Below are positions 43,923 to 53,654 of a stretch of 64,000 bases of DNA, piece by piece. A model generated the notes under the pieces. The model searched no databases. It was not told where the DNA came from and saw only the letters and a program-made list of their open reading frames with translations. Source of the DNA: CAWEHU01 sp963808965 (lineage in GTDB: Bacteria > Pseudomonadota > Alphaproteobacteria > Acetobacterales > Acetobacteraceae); the NCBI GenBank assembly GCA_963808965.1, contig CAWEHU010000015.1, positions 1 to 64,000 on the forward strand, written 5' to 3'. Position 1 is the first letter of the stretch. Each line of letters starts with the position of its first letter. Made by a program: the position numbers and the translations under genes.

Positions 43923-46249
43923 GCACCACCGGCGCGAGTTGGGCGGCGGTGAACGACGCTGCCGTGCGATCCCGGGCAGCGGGCCGGTAAAGCGTATCCC
44001 GCTGTTGCGGCGTGCGGCCGAGGGAGCGGATCAGTGCCTCCATCCCTTCCGGCGGCAACTCCTGCCCGTGCTGCGTGCCTGCCGCGCGGGAGATGCTTTC
44101 GTTCATGAGTGTGCCGCCGAGGTCGTTCGCGCCGCCCGCAAGGCAGGCCGCGGCTCCCTCACGTCCCATCTTGACCCACGATGTCTGGATATTTGGGATG
44201 AGCGGGTGCAACACGAGCCGCGCGACGGCGTGCATCAGCACCGCTTCGCGGAAGGTCGGGCCGCGCCGCGCTTGGCCGCGCAGATACATCGGCGCTTCCA
44301 TATGCACGAACGGCAGCGGCACGAACTCGGTGAAGCCGCCCGTCTCCTGTTGCAAATCGCGCAACGCGAGCAGGTGTCGCGCCCAGGCGCGAGGGGTTTC
44401 GGCGTGGCCGAACATGATCGTGGAGGTCGTGCGCAAGCCCGTCTCGTGCGCGGCGCGGATGACCGAAAGCCATTGCGCCGTGTTCACCTTGTCCGGGCAG
44501 ATGATCGCGCGCACCGCGTCATCGAGGATCTCCGCGGCCGTGCCCGGAAGCGTGCCGAGGCCCGCCCCCTTCAGCTCGGCGAGGAAACGAGGAACCGGCA
44601 ATCCGATGGTCGCCGCGCCCTGCCATACTTCGAGAGGCGAGAAAGCGTGGATGTGCATGTCGGGGAGGGACTTCTTGATCGCGCGGCAGATCGCGAGATA
44701 GGTGCGCCCGGTGTAGTCGGGATGAATGCCACCTTGCAGGCACACTTCCGTTGCCCCGCGCGCCCAGGCCTCTTCCGCCCGGCGGACGATCTCCTCAAGC
44801 GCCAAGTCGTACGGCTGCCCGCGCAGGCTCTCATGCGTCTTGCCCTTCGAGAAGGCGCAGAACCGGCAGCGGAAGTAGCAGATATTCGTATAGTTGATGT
44901 TGCGGTTGACGACATAGCGCACGACATCGCCGCTCATACGCCCGTCGTAGCGCATCCGCCGCTTCGGTTATTTGCACGAACGCGCCGTCGCGCGCCGCGA
45001 ACAGGCGCTCGATCTCCGACTCGGCAAGCCGTGCGCCCGCGCTTGCCTTGGCGATGATGTCGCGGAGGTGGGGATCGGAGGCGGCGAGATAGACCGGCCG
45101 CTTTCGCGGCGCTTGCGTCAGGCCGGGCGCCCAGGAATCGTCGCGTGCCAATCCGTCCGTATCCATCGCGCGGCGCACGTGCGGCGCGACCGCTGCGTCC
45201 AGCCATCGTTCGGGCGCGAGCGCGTAGGCGGGATAGACCGGCAGACGCGCCACCAGCGACTTGCCCGCACGCGCCGTACGGCGGGCGAGATCGTCAATCG
45301 CGGGCCAGGGTGCTTCCGGGTTCACGTGGTCGGGCGTCACCGGCGAGACGCCGCCCCAGTCGTTGATTCCCGCGCCGATCAACTGCTCGTAGCCGGCGGG
45401 CGTGAGGTTCGGCGGGGCCTGGATGTTCATCTCCGGCCCGAGGATCAGGCGCGCGGCAGCGACGCTCCAGCGCAAGTCGTCGAGATCCGGCTCCGCTGCG
45501 CCGGCCCGTTTGGTGCCGGGCTTGGCGCGGAAATTCTGCACGATCACTTCCTGTATATGGCCGTGCTGCCGATGTAGGTCGCGGAGTGCAAGAAGCGCAT
45601 CGAGGCGCTCGGCGCGGGTCTCGCCGATGCCGATGAGAATGCCGGAGGTAAACGGTACGCGAAGCTCGCCCGCCAACCGGATCGTCTCCAGCCGGACGGA
45701 AGGGTGCTTGTCGGGCGACCCGTAATGGACCTCGCCCTTGCCGCACAGGCGCTCGCTGGCCAATTCCAGCATGAGGCCCTGGCTCGCGCTCACGGTCCGC
45801 AGCAACGCGATCTCGTCTCGCGTCATCACGCCGGGATTGGCGTGCGGCAGCAGCGGCGTTTCCTGCAACACGAGCGCACACATCGCGCGCAGGTAGTCGA
45901 TCGTCGTCGCGTATCCGAGTGCGGCTAGCGCGTCCTGCGCAGCGGCGTAGCGCAACTCAGGCTTGTCGCCCAAGGTGAACAGCGCCTCCGTGCAGCCCGC
46001 GGCGGCGCCGGCCTGGGCGATCGCCAGCACTTCATCGGGCGACAGATAGACCGCTCGCCCAACATGCGGGCGTTCGGCGAAGGTGCAGTAGTGACAAACG
46101 TCGCGGCAGAGCTTGGTGAGCGGGATGAACACCTTGCGCGAATAGGAAATGAGCCGCCCGTGCACGGCATCCCGCGCTTTTCCGGCGGCCTCGGTCAGCT
46201 CCGTGAGCGGTGCCCGCAGGAGCCACTGCTTCAACGCGCTGTCACCCAT
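43876..46249 (-). CDS. fbiC: bifunctional FO synthase FbiC (CofG-CofH fusion), frame broken near 44950
   Basis: A protein of about 790 residues that makes 7,8-didemethyl-8-hydroxy-5-deazariboflavin (FO) from tyrosine and a pyrimidine precursor. The N-terminal half is CofG, with radical-SAM cysteines 48, 52 and 55 in LCRDVCHYCTF. The C-terminal half is CofH with a second cluster, NINYTNICYFRCRFCAFSKG. The halves lie in frames one base apart; the join reads ITEAA then RYDGRMSGDVVRYVVNRN. The full length less one base gives whole codons. It runs opposite to the rest of the island and is divergent from the LLM gene, with an 82-base shared promoter region. Confidence 0.93.
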
Positions 46250-46331
46250 GTCGGGTGGTGTATCGCACTCCGCCCCGCGAGGCTATCGTGCAGCCGCCCT
46301 TCGTGCCGGCGCAAAAAAGCGAGAGGAACAA

Positions 46332-47282
46332 ATGCAGATCGGCTTCAACCTGCCGGTGACAGGCAAGCTCGCCAGACCGGACGTGCTCGTGCGCCTTTGC
46401 GTTGAGGGCGAGGCGATGGGCTTCGATTATGCGACCTTCTCCGATCACATCCTGATGCCGAAGGATGTGGCCGCGCGCTATCCCTACACCGATAGCGGCG
46501 AGTTTCCGTCCGGGTCGCTCAAGGACTGGTTCGAGCAGCTGACCACGATGGGCTTCCTCGCGGGCAAGACCTCGCGCTTACGGCTGCTCTCCTCGGTCAT
46601 GGTCGTACCGTATCGCCCGGCCGTTTTCGCGGCGAAGATCATCGCGACCATGGATGTGCTGTCGGGCGGACGGATCGCGCTCGGCGTCGGCGCGGGCTGG
46701 CTCCGCGAGGAGTTCGAGGCGCTTGGTGCGCCGCCCTTCGAGCAGCGCGGTGCCGTGACTGACGAATATTTGCGAGCGTTTCGCGTGCTCTGGACCGAGG
46801 ATTCACCGCGCTTCGACGGCAAATTCGTGAAGTTCGACAACATCGATTTCAATCCCAAGCCGGTGCAGAACCCGCTGCCGGTCTGGGTGGGCGGTGAGAG
46901 CGGTCCGGCGATGCGCCGAGCCGCGCGGCTTGGCGACGGCTGGTATCCGATCGGCGTCAACCCGAAGAACCGGCTCGATACGCTGGCGCGCTACCGGCAA
47001 GGCGTGGAAAAGCTGCGCGGCATGGTGCGCGAGGCGGGACGTGATCCTGGCAATTTCGGCCTCGCCTACCGGGTGCAGACCTTCGGCGAGAAGCTGCCGG
47101 ATAAGGCCGATGACGGCGAGCGCCGGCTGTTCTCGGGTGGCGCACAGGACATTGCCGCCGATCTCCGCGCCTTCCGCGATCTAGGCGTGGCCCAGGTGGA
47201 TTTCGGCTTTGCCGCCGGGACGGAAGAGGAGACGCTGGCGCGGATGCGCCGCTTCCGCGAAGACGTGGTCGCGCGGCTCTAA
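46332..47282 (+). CDS. LLM class F420-dependent oxidoreductase
   Basis: A 316-residue luciferase-like TIM-barrel enzyme. It begins MQIGFNLPVTGKLARPDVLV, then EGEAMGFDYATFSDHILMPK, LRLLSSVMVVPYRPAVFAAK, IALGVGAGWLREEFEALGAP and PLPVWVGGESGPAMRRAARL. These fit F420-dependent rather than FMN-dependent members (TIGR03619-like). The substrate is unknown. ATG 46332 is used because homology begins there and GAGAGGAAC precedes it. It opens an LLM-LLM-hyuA-hyuB unit. Confidence 0.85.
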   Translation: MQIGFNLPVTGKLARPDVLVRLCVEGEAMGFDYATFSDHILMPKDVAARYPYTDSGEFPSGSLKDWFEQLTTMGFLAGKTSRLRLLSSVMVVPYRPAVFAAKIIATMDVLSGGRIALGVGAGWLREEFEALGAPPFEQRGAVTDEYLRAFRVLWTEDSPRFDGKFVKFDNIDFNPKPVQNPLPVWVGGESGPAMRRAARLGDGWYPIGVNPKNRLDTLARYRQGVEKLRGMVREAGRDPGNFGLAYRVQTFGEKLPDKADDGERRLFSGGAQDIAADLRAFRDLGVAQVDFGFAAGTEEETLARMRRFREDVVARL

Positions 47283-47296
47283 CCGGGAGGAGCGCA

Positions 47297-48341
47297 ATGA
47301 AGCTCGGTTTGGTGCTCCGGCTGACGTTCATGCCGAAGCCCGCTCTCGATATGAATGCGGTGCTCGAGGCCGAGCGGCTCGGCTTCGAACTCGGTCTGGT
47401 GCGGCGAGGCGTATGGCTGCGACGCGGTTTCGCCGATCGCCTTCGTGCTGGCGCGCACCAAGTGCATCCATGCCGGCACCAGCATCATGCAGATGCCCGC
47501 GCGCACCCCGGCCTGCGCCGCCATGACCGCGATGACGCTGCAAGCGCTTTCGGGCGGGCGTTTTCTTTGCGGCGTCGGCCCTTCCGGTCCACAAGTGGTC
47601 GAAGGGTGGCACGGTGTCGCCTACGGCAAGCCGGTCGTCCGAACGAAGGAATACATTGCCATCATTCGCCAGGTCGTGGCCCGCGAGCGACCGCTCGCGT
47701 TCGATGGCGAGCACTATCAGATACCCTATCACGGCCCTGGTGCGACCGGCCTCGGCAAGCCGCTGAAGAGCATCGTGCATGGCGATCCGGCCTTGCGGAT
47801 CTACACCGCTTCCATCACGCCCGCCGGGCTGCGTAGCGCCGGTGAGGTCGCGGACGGCACGTTACCGATCTTCATGTCGCCCGAGCGAACGGAACTCGTC
47901 ACCGCGCCCGTGCTCGAGGGAATGGCGAAAGCCGGCAAGCCTGCCTCGCTCGCGGGGTTCGACATCGCACCCTACGTCCGGGTCAGTTTGGGCGACGATC
48001 TGGCCGCCTGCCGGGACGCGCTGCGGCCCGAGCTCGCGCTCTACATCGGCGGAATGGGAGCGCGCGGCAAAAATTTCTACAACGACGTCGCGAGACGGCT
48101 CGGCTACGAGGCGGAGGCGGCGAAGATTCAGGACCTGTTTCTCGCCGGGCACAAGGACGAGGCGACCGCCGCGGTTCCGGATAAGCTGATCGACGAGATA
48201 TCGCTGATCGGCCCGGCCGCGCGGATCAAGGATCGGTTGCAGGCGTGGAAACAGGCCGCGCGGGATCACAGCATCGGCACGCTGGTGCTCGCCGGGGCGG
48301 ATGCGAACGCGCTCCGCATCGTCGCGGAGGCCGTGCTGTAG
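47297..48341 (+). CDS. second LLM class F420-dependent oxidoreductase (frame broken near 47388)
   Basis: A luciferase-like enzyme of about 347 residues. The first 32 residues (MKLGLVLRLTFMPKPALDMN and EAERLGFE) lie in one frame. Removal of one A from CGAACTC at 47386-47392 gives GFDSVWCGEAYGCDAVSPIA, exactly the family pattern, and restores a GACTC site. Further landmarks are AMTLQALSGGRFLCGVGPSG and VVEGWHGVAYGKPVVRTKEY. The branch is that of F420-dependent dehydrogenases related to MTHMPT reductase. The ribosome site GGGAGGAG is 5 bases before ATG. hyuA follows after two bases. Confidence 0.87.
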
Positions 48342-48343
48342 CT

Positions 48344-50429
48344 ATGGAGGCGGCGCGGCTCGCAGTCGATATCGGCGGCACCTTCACGGATCTGGCGCTC
48401 GAGAATGCAGGGCGGCGCGCGACCGCGAAGGTGCTGACGACGCCAGCGTCGCCGGAGCAAGGCGTGATAACCGGCGTGCAGACGATTCTACGCTCCGCCG
48501 GGATTGCGGCCGCCGATATCGGCATCATGATCCACGGCACGACGCTCGCTACCAACGCCTTGATTGAACGGAAAGGGGCGAAAACCGCGCTGCTTACGAC
48601 GCAGGGCTTCCGCGACGTGCTGGCGATGGGCAACGAGAGCCGATACGACCAGTACCGATCTCAATATCGTATTGCCCGAGCCGCTCGTCCCGCGCGCGCT
48701 GCGGCTACCGGTGCCGGAGCGGCTGGACAACGACGGCAAGGTGCTCCTGCCACTGGACGAGAGCGCGGTCCGCGCGCTCGTACCTTTGCTGCGGCGGGAA
48801 GGCGTCGAGAGCATCGCGGTCGGCTTCTTGCACGCATTCGTCAATCCCTCCCATGAGCGGAGAGTGCGAGAGATTCTTTCCCACGAACTGCCCGACCTGC
48901 CCGTTTCGCTCTCGTCGGAAGTGTCGCCGGAGATGCGGGAATGGGAGCGTTTCTCCACGACCGCGGCCAACGCCTATGTGCAGCCGTTGATGGCGCGCTA
49001 CCTGCGTCGGCTGGAGTCGGAACTGCGGGCACTCGGCTTCTCCGCGCCGATCTTCCTCATGCTGTCTGGAGGCGGTCTCACGACCATCGAGACGGCCTGC
49101 CGGTTTCCGATCCGGCTCGTCGAAAGCGGACCAGCGGGAGGCGCGCTCTTCTCCGCCCATGTCGCGCGGCAATGCGGGCTTGAGAACGTGCTCTCGTTCG
49201 ACATGGGCGGCACGACTGCGAAAATCTGCCTGATCGACAATTACGCTCCGCAGACGGCGCGAACCTTCGAGGTCGCGCGCGTTGGGCGGTTCAAGAAAGG
49301 TTCGGGCGTGCCGCTTCGCATTCCGGTGATCGAGATGGTCGAGATCGGTGCAGGCGGCGGTTCGATCGCTCACGTCGATACGATGGGACGGATCGCGGTC
49401 GGACCGGAGAGCGCCGGGGCCGATCCGGGACCGGCCTGCTATGGTCGCGGCGGGATGCGGCCCGCGGTGACGGATGCTAATTTGCTGCTCGGCCGTTACG
49501 ATCCAGCGCGTTTCGCCGGAGGCGCGATGCAGCTTGATCCCGCAGCTTCCCGCACCGTGCTCGCGGCCGAGGTCGGCGACAAGCTGCGTCTTACGCCGGA
49601 ACTGGCGGCGCTCGGCGTGATCGAGATCGTCGACGAAAACATGGCCAACGCCGCCCGCGTTCACGCCGTCGAATCCGGAAAGACCTACGAGGCCCGCACC
49701 ATGATCGCGTTCGGCGGCGGCGGCCCTGTCCATGCCTGCCGGGTCGCGGAAAAAATCGGGATCACGCGGGTCCTGGTCCCGTCAGGCGCTGGAGTCGGCA
49801 GCGCGATCGGTTTCTTGCGTGCGCCGGTCGCGTACGAAGTGGTGCGCAGCCTGTATCAGCGGTTCTCCGCTTTCGATCTCGATGCCGTCAACGCGCTGCT
49901 GCGCGAGATGCAGCAAGAGGCCGCGGCGGTGGTCGCTCAGGCTGGGCTCGACATGAAAACAGGCGAGAGCCGCATCGCCTATATGCGTTATGTCGGGCAG
50001 GGGCACGAAATTCCGGTGCCGTTGCCCGCGCGGCCGCTCACCGCGGCGGACGTCCCGGCGATCCGCGCCGCTTACGAGGCCGAATACACCAAGTTTTATC
50101 ATCGCCCGGTGCCCGGCTCCGATGTGGAGATCATGAGCTACGCCGTCAGCGTCGCAACCCTTCCAGCCGAGCCTGAGACCGCTCGCGATGCCGGACCGGT
50201 CCAACCCGGCTCGGCAGCTCATCCCGAACGCACGCAGAGCGTACCAGACACGGTTTCCGGCGAAGTGTCGGAGTGGAGCGTCCACGTTCGCGCGGCGCTT
50301 CCGGAAGGCGCGTGCCTCAGCGGTCCGGCGATCATCGCCGAGGACGAGACCTCGACGCTTGTCGGCCCGGGCTGGACGGCCACGATCGACGGTTTCGGGT
50401 ATGTCGAACTGACGCGAGAGGCAGGGTGA
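48344..50429 (+). CDS. hyuA: hydantoinase/oxoprolinase subunit A (frame broken near 48656)
   Basis: A protein of about 694 residues of the ATP-dependent hydantoinase/5-oxoprolinase family. It starts ARLAVDIGGTFTDLALENAG (ATP-binding phosphate loop), has MIHGTTLATNALIERKGAKT and, after one extra C at 48655-48656, continues DLNIVLPEPLVPRALRLPVP. Later landmarks are ESGPAGGALFSAHVARQCGL, LSFDMGGTTAKICLIDNY and IAFGGGGPVHACRVAEKIGI. The family opens cyclic amides such as hydantoins, 5-oxoproline or N-methylhydantoin with ATP. It overlaps hyuB by one base (TGATG). Confidence 0.9.
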
Positions 50430-52186
50430 TGCGGGAACCGGACGGCGCGCTGGCGCAGATCCAGCGGCAGGTGATGTGGAACCGGCTGATCGCCGTCGTC
50501 GAGGAACAGGCGCAAACCATGATCCGCACCGCGTTCAGTACCACGGTGCGGGAGGCCGGCGATCTTTCGGCCGGCATCTTCGACCTCAAGGGCCGGATGA
50601 TGGCGCAGGCGGTGACCGGCACGCCCGGACACGTCAATTCGATGGCCGAGAGCGTCGGTCACTTCCTGCGCAAATTCCCTGCCGAGACCATGCGGGAGGG
50701 AGATCATTACATCACGAACGACCCGTGGCTCGGCACCGGCCATCTGCACGATCTTACCGTGGTCACGCCCGCTTTCCGTCGCGGGCGCATCGTCGGCCTG
50801 TTCGCCAATACGGCGCACGTCATCGACGTGGGCGGGCTCGGCATGGGGCCGGAAGGCCGGTCGGTGTTCGAGGAAGGCCTCTACATCCCGATCGTGAAGT
50901 GTTTCGACCGGGGAGCGCCGAACGAGACGTTCTTCGACTTCATTCGCGCCGGCTCCCGGCTGCCGGTCGAACTGGAGGGCGACGTCTACTCGCTGTGCGC
51001 CTGCAACGACGCGGGAGCCGCGAGGCTCGTCGGGATGATGGACGAGTTCGGGATGGACAGCCTGGACGAACTCGCCGAAGCGATCTTTGAAAGCTCGCTC
51101 CGCGCGACTCTGGCGGAGATCGCGAAGCTGCCAGGCGGGACGTACCGTGCCGAGATCGGTTCGGATGGCTACGACGAGCCCGTGACCCTGCGCGCGGCCA
51201 TGACGTTGCTGGGGGACGCGATCGAGGTGGACTACGCCGGCACTTCGGGTCTTTCCACGCGCGGCATCAACGTGCCGCCTGCCTATTGCCGCGCTTATTC
51301 CTGTTTCGGCATCAAGGTCGTGGTCGCGCCGGAGATCCCAAACAACTGGGCGAGCCTGCTTCCGTTTCGCATAAAAATCCCCGAGGGATGCATCCTCAAC
51401 GCGCCGCGTCCGTCGCCCGTATCGGTCCGGCACGTCATCGGCCATTTGCTGCCGGATCTGATGATGGGCTGCCTGCATCAGGCCGTGCAGGCGCGCGTCG
51501 CGGCCGAGGGCGCGTCGGCGCTGTGGAACCCGCCGCTCCGGGGTGGGCCGTCGGTCTCCGGCCACGCCCGCGGCAACCGTCCCGTGCTGCCGGATTTCGA
51601 GATCATCACGTTCAATTCCGGTGGCACCGGGGCACGCCCGGCCCTCGATGGGCTGGACGCGACCGCGTTCCCTTCAGGCGTGCGGACGATGCCCGTGGAG
51701 GCGACCGAGAACGTCGCGCCGGTCGTGTTCTGGCGGAAGGAGTTGCGACCGGATTCCGGTGGCGCCGGGCGCACCCGCGGCGGCACCGGCCAGATCATGG
51801 AGATCGGGACCAAGGGCGATCTCGAATTCGCCGTGAACGCCACGTTCGACCGGATCGCGAACGCGCCTAAAGGCCGCGAAGGCGGCATGCCGGGCGCGGC
51901 GGGCGTCGTGGCGCTGAAATCCGGGCCGAAACTGCGCGCCAAGGGCTTCCAGTTGATCCCGGATGGCGACCGCCTGATTCTGGAGCTGCCGGGCGGCGGA
52001 GGGATGGGAGATCCGGCGCATCGCGACCCGGCGAAGGTCGCCCAGGACGTGCGGGAGGAGCTCGTCTCGGCGGAAAACGCCCGGACGCTCTACCGGGTCG
52101 CGCTGGGGGAGGACGGAACTCCCGAGGAGGCGACGACCAGGGCTTTGCGGCTGGAGCCAAACGCTGCTCAGCGCACCGTGCCGTAG
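50429..52186 (+). CDS. hyuB: hydantoinase/oxoprolinase subunit B
   Basis: A 585-residue protein of the hydantoinase B/oxoprolinase family. It has VMWNRLIAVVEEQAQTMIRT, AFSTTVREAGDLSAGIFDLK, MMAQAVTGTPGHVNSMAESV, DHYITNDPWLGTGHLHDLTV and, near the C-terminus, GGTGQIMEIGTKGDLEFAVN and ILELPGGGGMGDPAHRDPAK, the glycine-rich family end. It pairs with HyuA. The last 19 bases overlap the convergent proline-rich gene. Substrate is unknown; the LLM neighbours suggest a ring that is first reduced or oxidised with F420. Confidence 0.92.
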   Translation: MREPDGALAQIQRQVMWNRLIAVVEEQAQTMIRTAFSTTVREAGDLSAGIFDLKGRMMAQAVTGTPGHVNSMAESVGHFLRKFPAETMREGDHYITNDPWLGTGHLHDLTVVTPAFRRGRIVGLFANTAHVIDVGGLGMGPEGRSVFEEGLYIPIVKCFDRGAPNETFFDFIRAGSRLPVELEGDVYSLCACNDAGAARLVGMMDEFGMDSLDELAEAIFESSLRATLAEIAKLPGGTYRAEIGSDGYDEPVTLRAAMTLLGDAIEVDYAGTSGLSTRGINVPPAYCRAYSCFGIKVVVAPEIPNNWASLLPFRIKIPEGCILNAPRPSPVSVRHVIGHLLPDLMMGCLHQAVQARVAAEGASALWNPPLRGGPSVSGHARGNRPVLPDFEIITFNSGGTGARPALDGLDATAFPSGVRTMPVEATENVAPVVFWRKELRPDSGGAGRTRGGTGQIMEIGTKGDLEFAVNATFDRIANAPKGREGGMPGAAGVVALKSGPKLRAKGFQLIPDGDRLILELPGGGGMGDPAHRDPAKVAQDVREELVSAENARTLYRVALGEDGTPEEATTRALRLEPNAAQRTVP

Positions 52187-52524
52187 GACGGCGCGCCGAT
52201 CCCAGGGCAGGAGCATCCCGAGCCGAGGGGAGCGGCGGCCGATAGCTGGCACCGATACACGCCAGCGAAGCACATCGTTCCGTAAGCCGTGCCGGTTCGC
52301 GGCGGAACCATGGCGGCGGGAGGAGGAGGTTGATACACGACGGGGGGCGGCGGCGCGTAATAGGTGGGGGGCGGCGCCACCACGACGGGCGGCGGGGCAT
52401 AGTAGTAGGGCGGCGGCGCGGGCTCGATCCACACGCCACCTCGCCAATAGGCGTCGGCCTGGTTTGAGAGCGCGAGCGCGATCAGGAAGCCCGTGCCGAG
52501 CGTCATCGCGATCCGTCGCTTCAT
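52168..52524 (-). CDS. proline-rich exported protein
   Basis: A 118-residue protein. ATG 52524 gives a signal peptide (MKRRIAMTLGTGFLIALALS, ending QADA). The mature part is dominated by Pro/Tyr/Val repeats (PPPYYYAPPPVVVAPPP and related), followed by a short Cys-containing tail with four Cys (TMCFAGVYRCQL, GSGCSCPG) that could form two disulfides. It is probably periplasmic or surface-attached. It converges on hyuB and overlaps it by 19 bases. No family beyond this general type is recognised. Confidence 0.65.
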   Translation of the reverse strand: MKRRIAMTLGTGFLIALALSNQADAYWRGGVWIEPAPPPYYYAPPPVVVAPPPTYYAPPPPVVYQPPPPAAMVPPRTGTAYGTMCFAGVYRCQLSAAAPLGSGCSCPGIGAPSYGTVR

Positions 52525-52682
52525 TGCTGCGCCTCCGAATCCCCCTGGATTCACCCGGCTCAGAATATGGGTTTGGCATCGGGCGCACCATCCTCGGGCG
52601 GCTGTCGCCTCGAAGGTAATCCTATCTTCAGATTGTTCCCCCTATGTTCCACCCAGAGGCTGGTTCGCAACGGAGGGGTGTG

Positions 52683-53093
52683 ATGCACGAGGGTGGGTTT
52701 TTCGGAAGCCGGACGATGACGGCGGACCGCAATGCGGTGGATGCGCTGATCGGCTCGCGCATCCGTCTGAGGCGGAGCGTACGGGGCTTATCCCAGGAGA
52801 AGCTCGGGGACGCGCTGGGGCTAAGCTACCAGCAGGTACAGAAATACGAGCGGGGGCAACATCGGGTCAGCGCCTCCCGACTGGCGCAGATCGCCCGTAT
52901 TCTGGGAGTCGAGATCAGCTTCTTCCTCGATCCGGACATGGCGGAATCCGAAGACGACGATCGCCGGTTGCTTCAGTGCCGGGAGACGCTGGAATTGATC
53001 CGCGTTTACCACCGGATCGGCGATCCGGCGCTCCGCAAGCGGGTTGTCGACCTGATCCGTTCGATGGGGGAGGCGAGCCCTTCCCTTACGTAA
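52683..53093 (+). CDS. XRE-family transcriptional regulator
   Basis: A protein of about 136 residues with a Cro/CI-type helix-turn-helix: IRLRRSVRGLSQEKLGDALG, LSYQQVQKYERGQHRVSASR, LAQIARILGVEISFFLD. The C-terminal part (LLQCRETLELIRVYHRIGDP) is a short helical extension as in alphaproteobacterial regulators of this size. GGAGGGG before ATG 52683 selects that start. It could act on the neighbouring hyu or small-protein genes, but no operator was identified. Confidence 0.85.
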   Translation: MHEGGFFGSRTMTADRNAVDALIGSRIRLRRSVRGLSQEKLGDALGLSYQQVQKYERGQHRVSASRLAQIARILGVEISFFLDPDMAESEDDDRRLLQCRETLELIRVYHRIGDPALRKRVVDLIRSMGEASPSLT

Positions 53094-53213
53094 CCACACG
53101 GATCTGCGATGGTGGCTGGAGCGCAACCGCCTGAGGGGCCTCCCGTTGATGGGGTGGGCCGCTGCCGGGTGCGGCGGCTTCAAGGACGCACACCCTGAAA
53201 CGCGAGGACAGCA

Positions 53214-53528
53214 ATGGCAAGTAGCGGTCAGCAAGGAACGGGCAAACATCCGCACAAAAGCGCCGAGGAACCCTATCCCCACACCAAGGACAAGGGCGAG
53301 CACGAGCGCAGCGGATCGGCAAAGGCCTCGTCGGGTGGCGGCGGGTCCGGCAAAGGCTCGGAGTCAGGACGGGGGCAACAGAGCGGAGGGTCGCAGCAGC
53401 ACAGCGGCAGCCAGGGCTCTGGTGGCGGCGATGACCTGAAGGCGCGCGAATACAAAGACGAGCAGGGTAACGTTCACCACCACACCCGCACCTATCAGGA
53501 GCAGCATAAGGGGGAGAACAAGAAGTAA
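53214..53528 (+). CDS. low-complexity hydrophilic protein
   Basis: A 104-residue protein of very low complexity, rich in Gly, Ser, Lys, Glu, His and Gln. It has KHPHKSAEEPYPHTKDKGEH at the start and REYKDEQGNVHHHTRTYQEQ near the end. It is predicted to be disordered. Such hydrophilic proteins are often stress-induced or desiccation-protective; that role is an inference from composition only. GAGGA precedes the ATG, and a strong hairpin follows the stop. No family was recognised. Confidence 0.65.
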   Translation: MASSGQQGTGKHPHKSAEEPYPHTKDKGEHERSGSAKASSGGGGSGKGSESGRGQQSGGSQQHSGSQGSGGGDDLKAREYKDEQGNVHHHTRTYQEQHKGENKK

Positions 53529-53547
53529 TTAACTCCCCGGACCTGAA

Positions 53548-53579
53548 ACGGCCGCTCCGCTCGGGGGCGGCCGTTCGCT
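53548..53579 (+). terminator. terminator after the hydrophilic protein gene
   Basis: A 9-bp perfect stem (AACGGCCGC/GCGGCCGTT) with an 11-base loop lies 19 bases after the stop, followed by a modestly T-rich CGCTTG. It is likely to separate this gene from ino1. Confidence 0.65.
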
Positions 53580-53654
53580 TGCCCGCTTCCCTTAACTCGG
53601 CAACCTCGCGCATCAACAAACGTTGACCGGACGCATCTCTGAAGGATCACCGTC

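Noticed and set aside
42311..48856. programmed frameshifting in the F420 genes
   Set aside because: Breaks occur in many unrelated genes across the window, with a +1 insertion bias and no slippery-site or downstream structure pattern. Sequence error explains them better.
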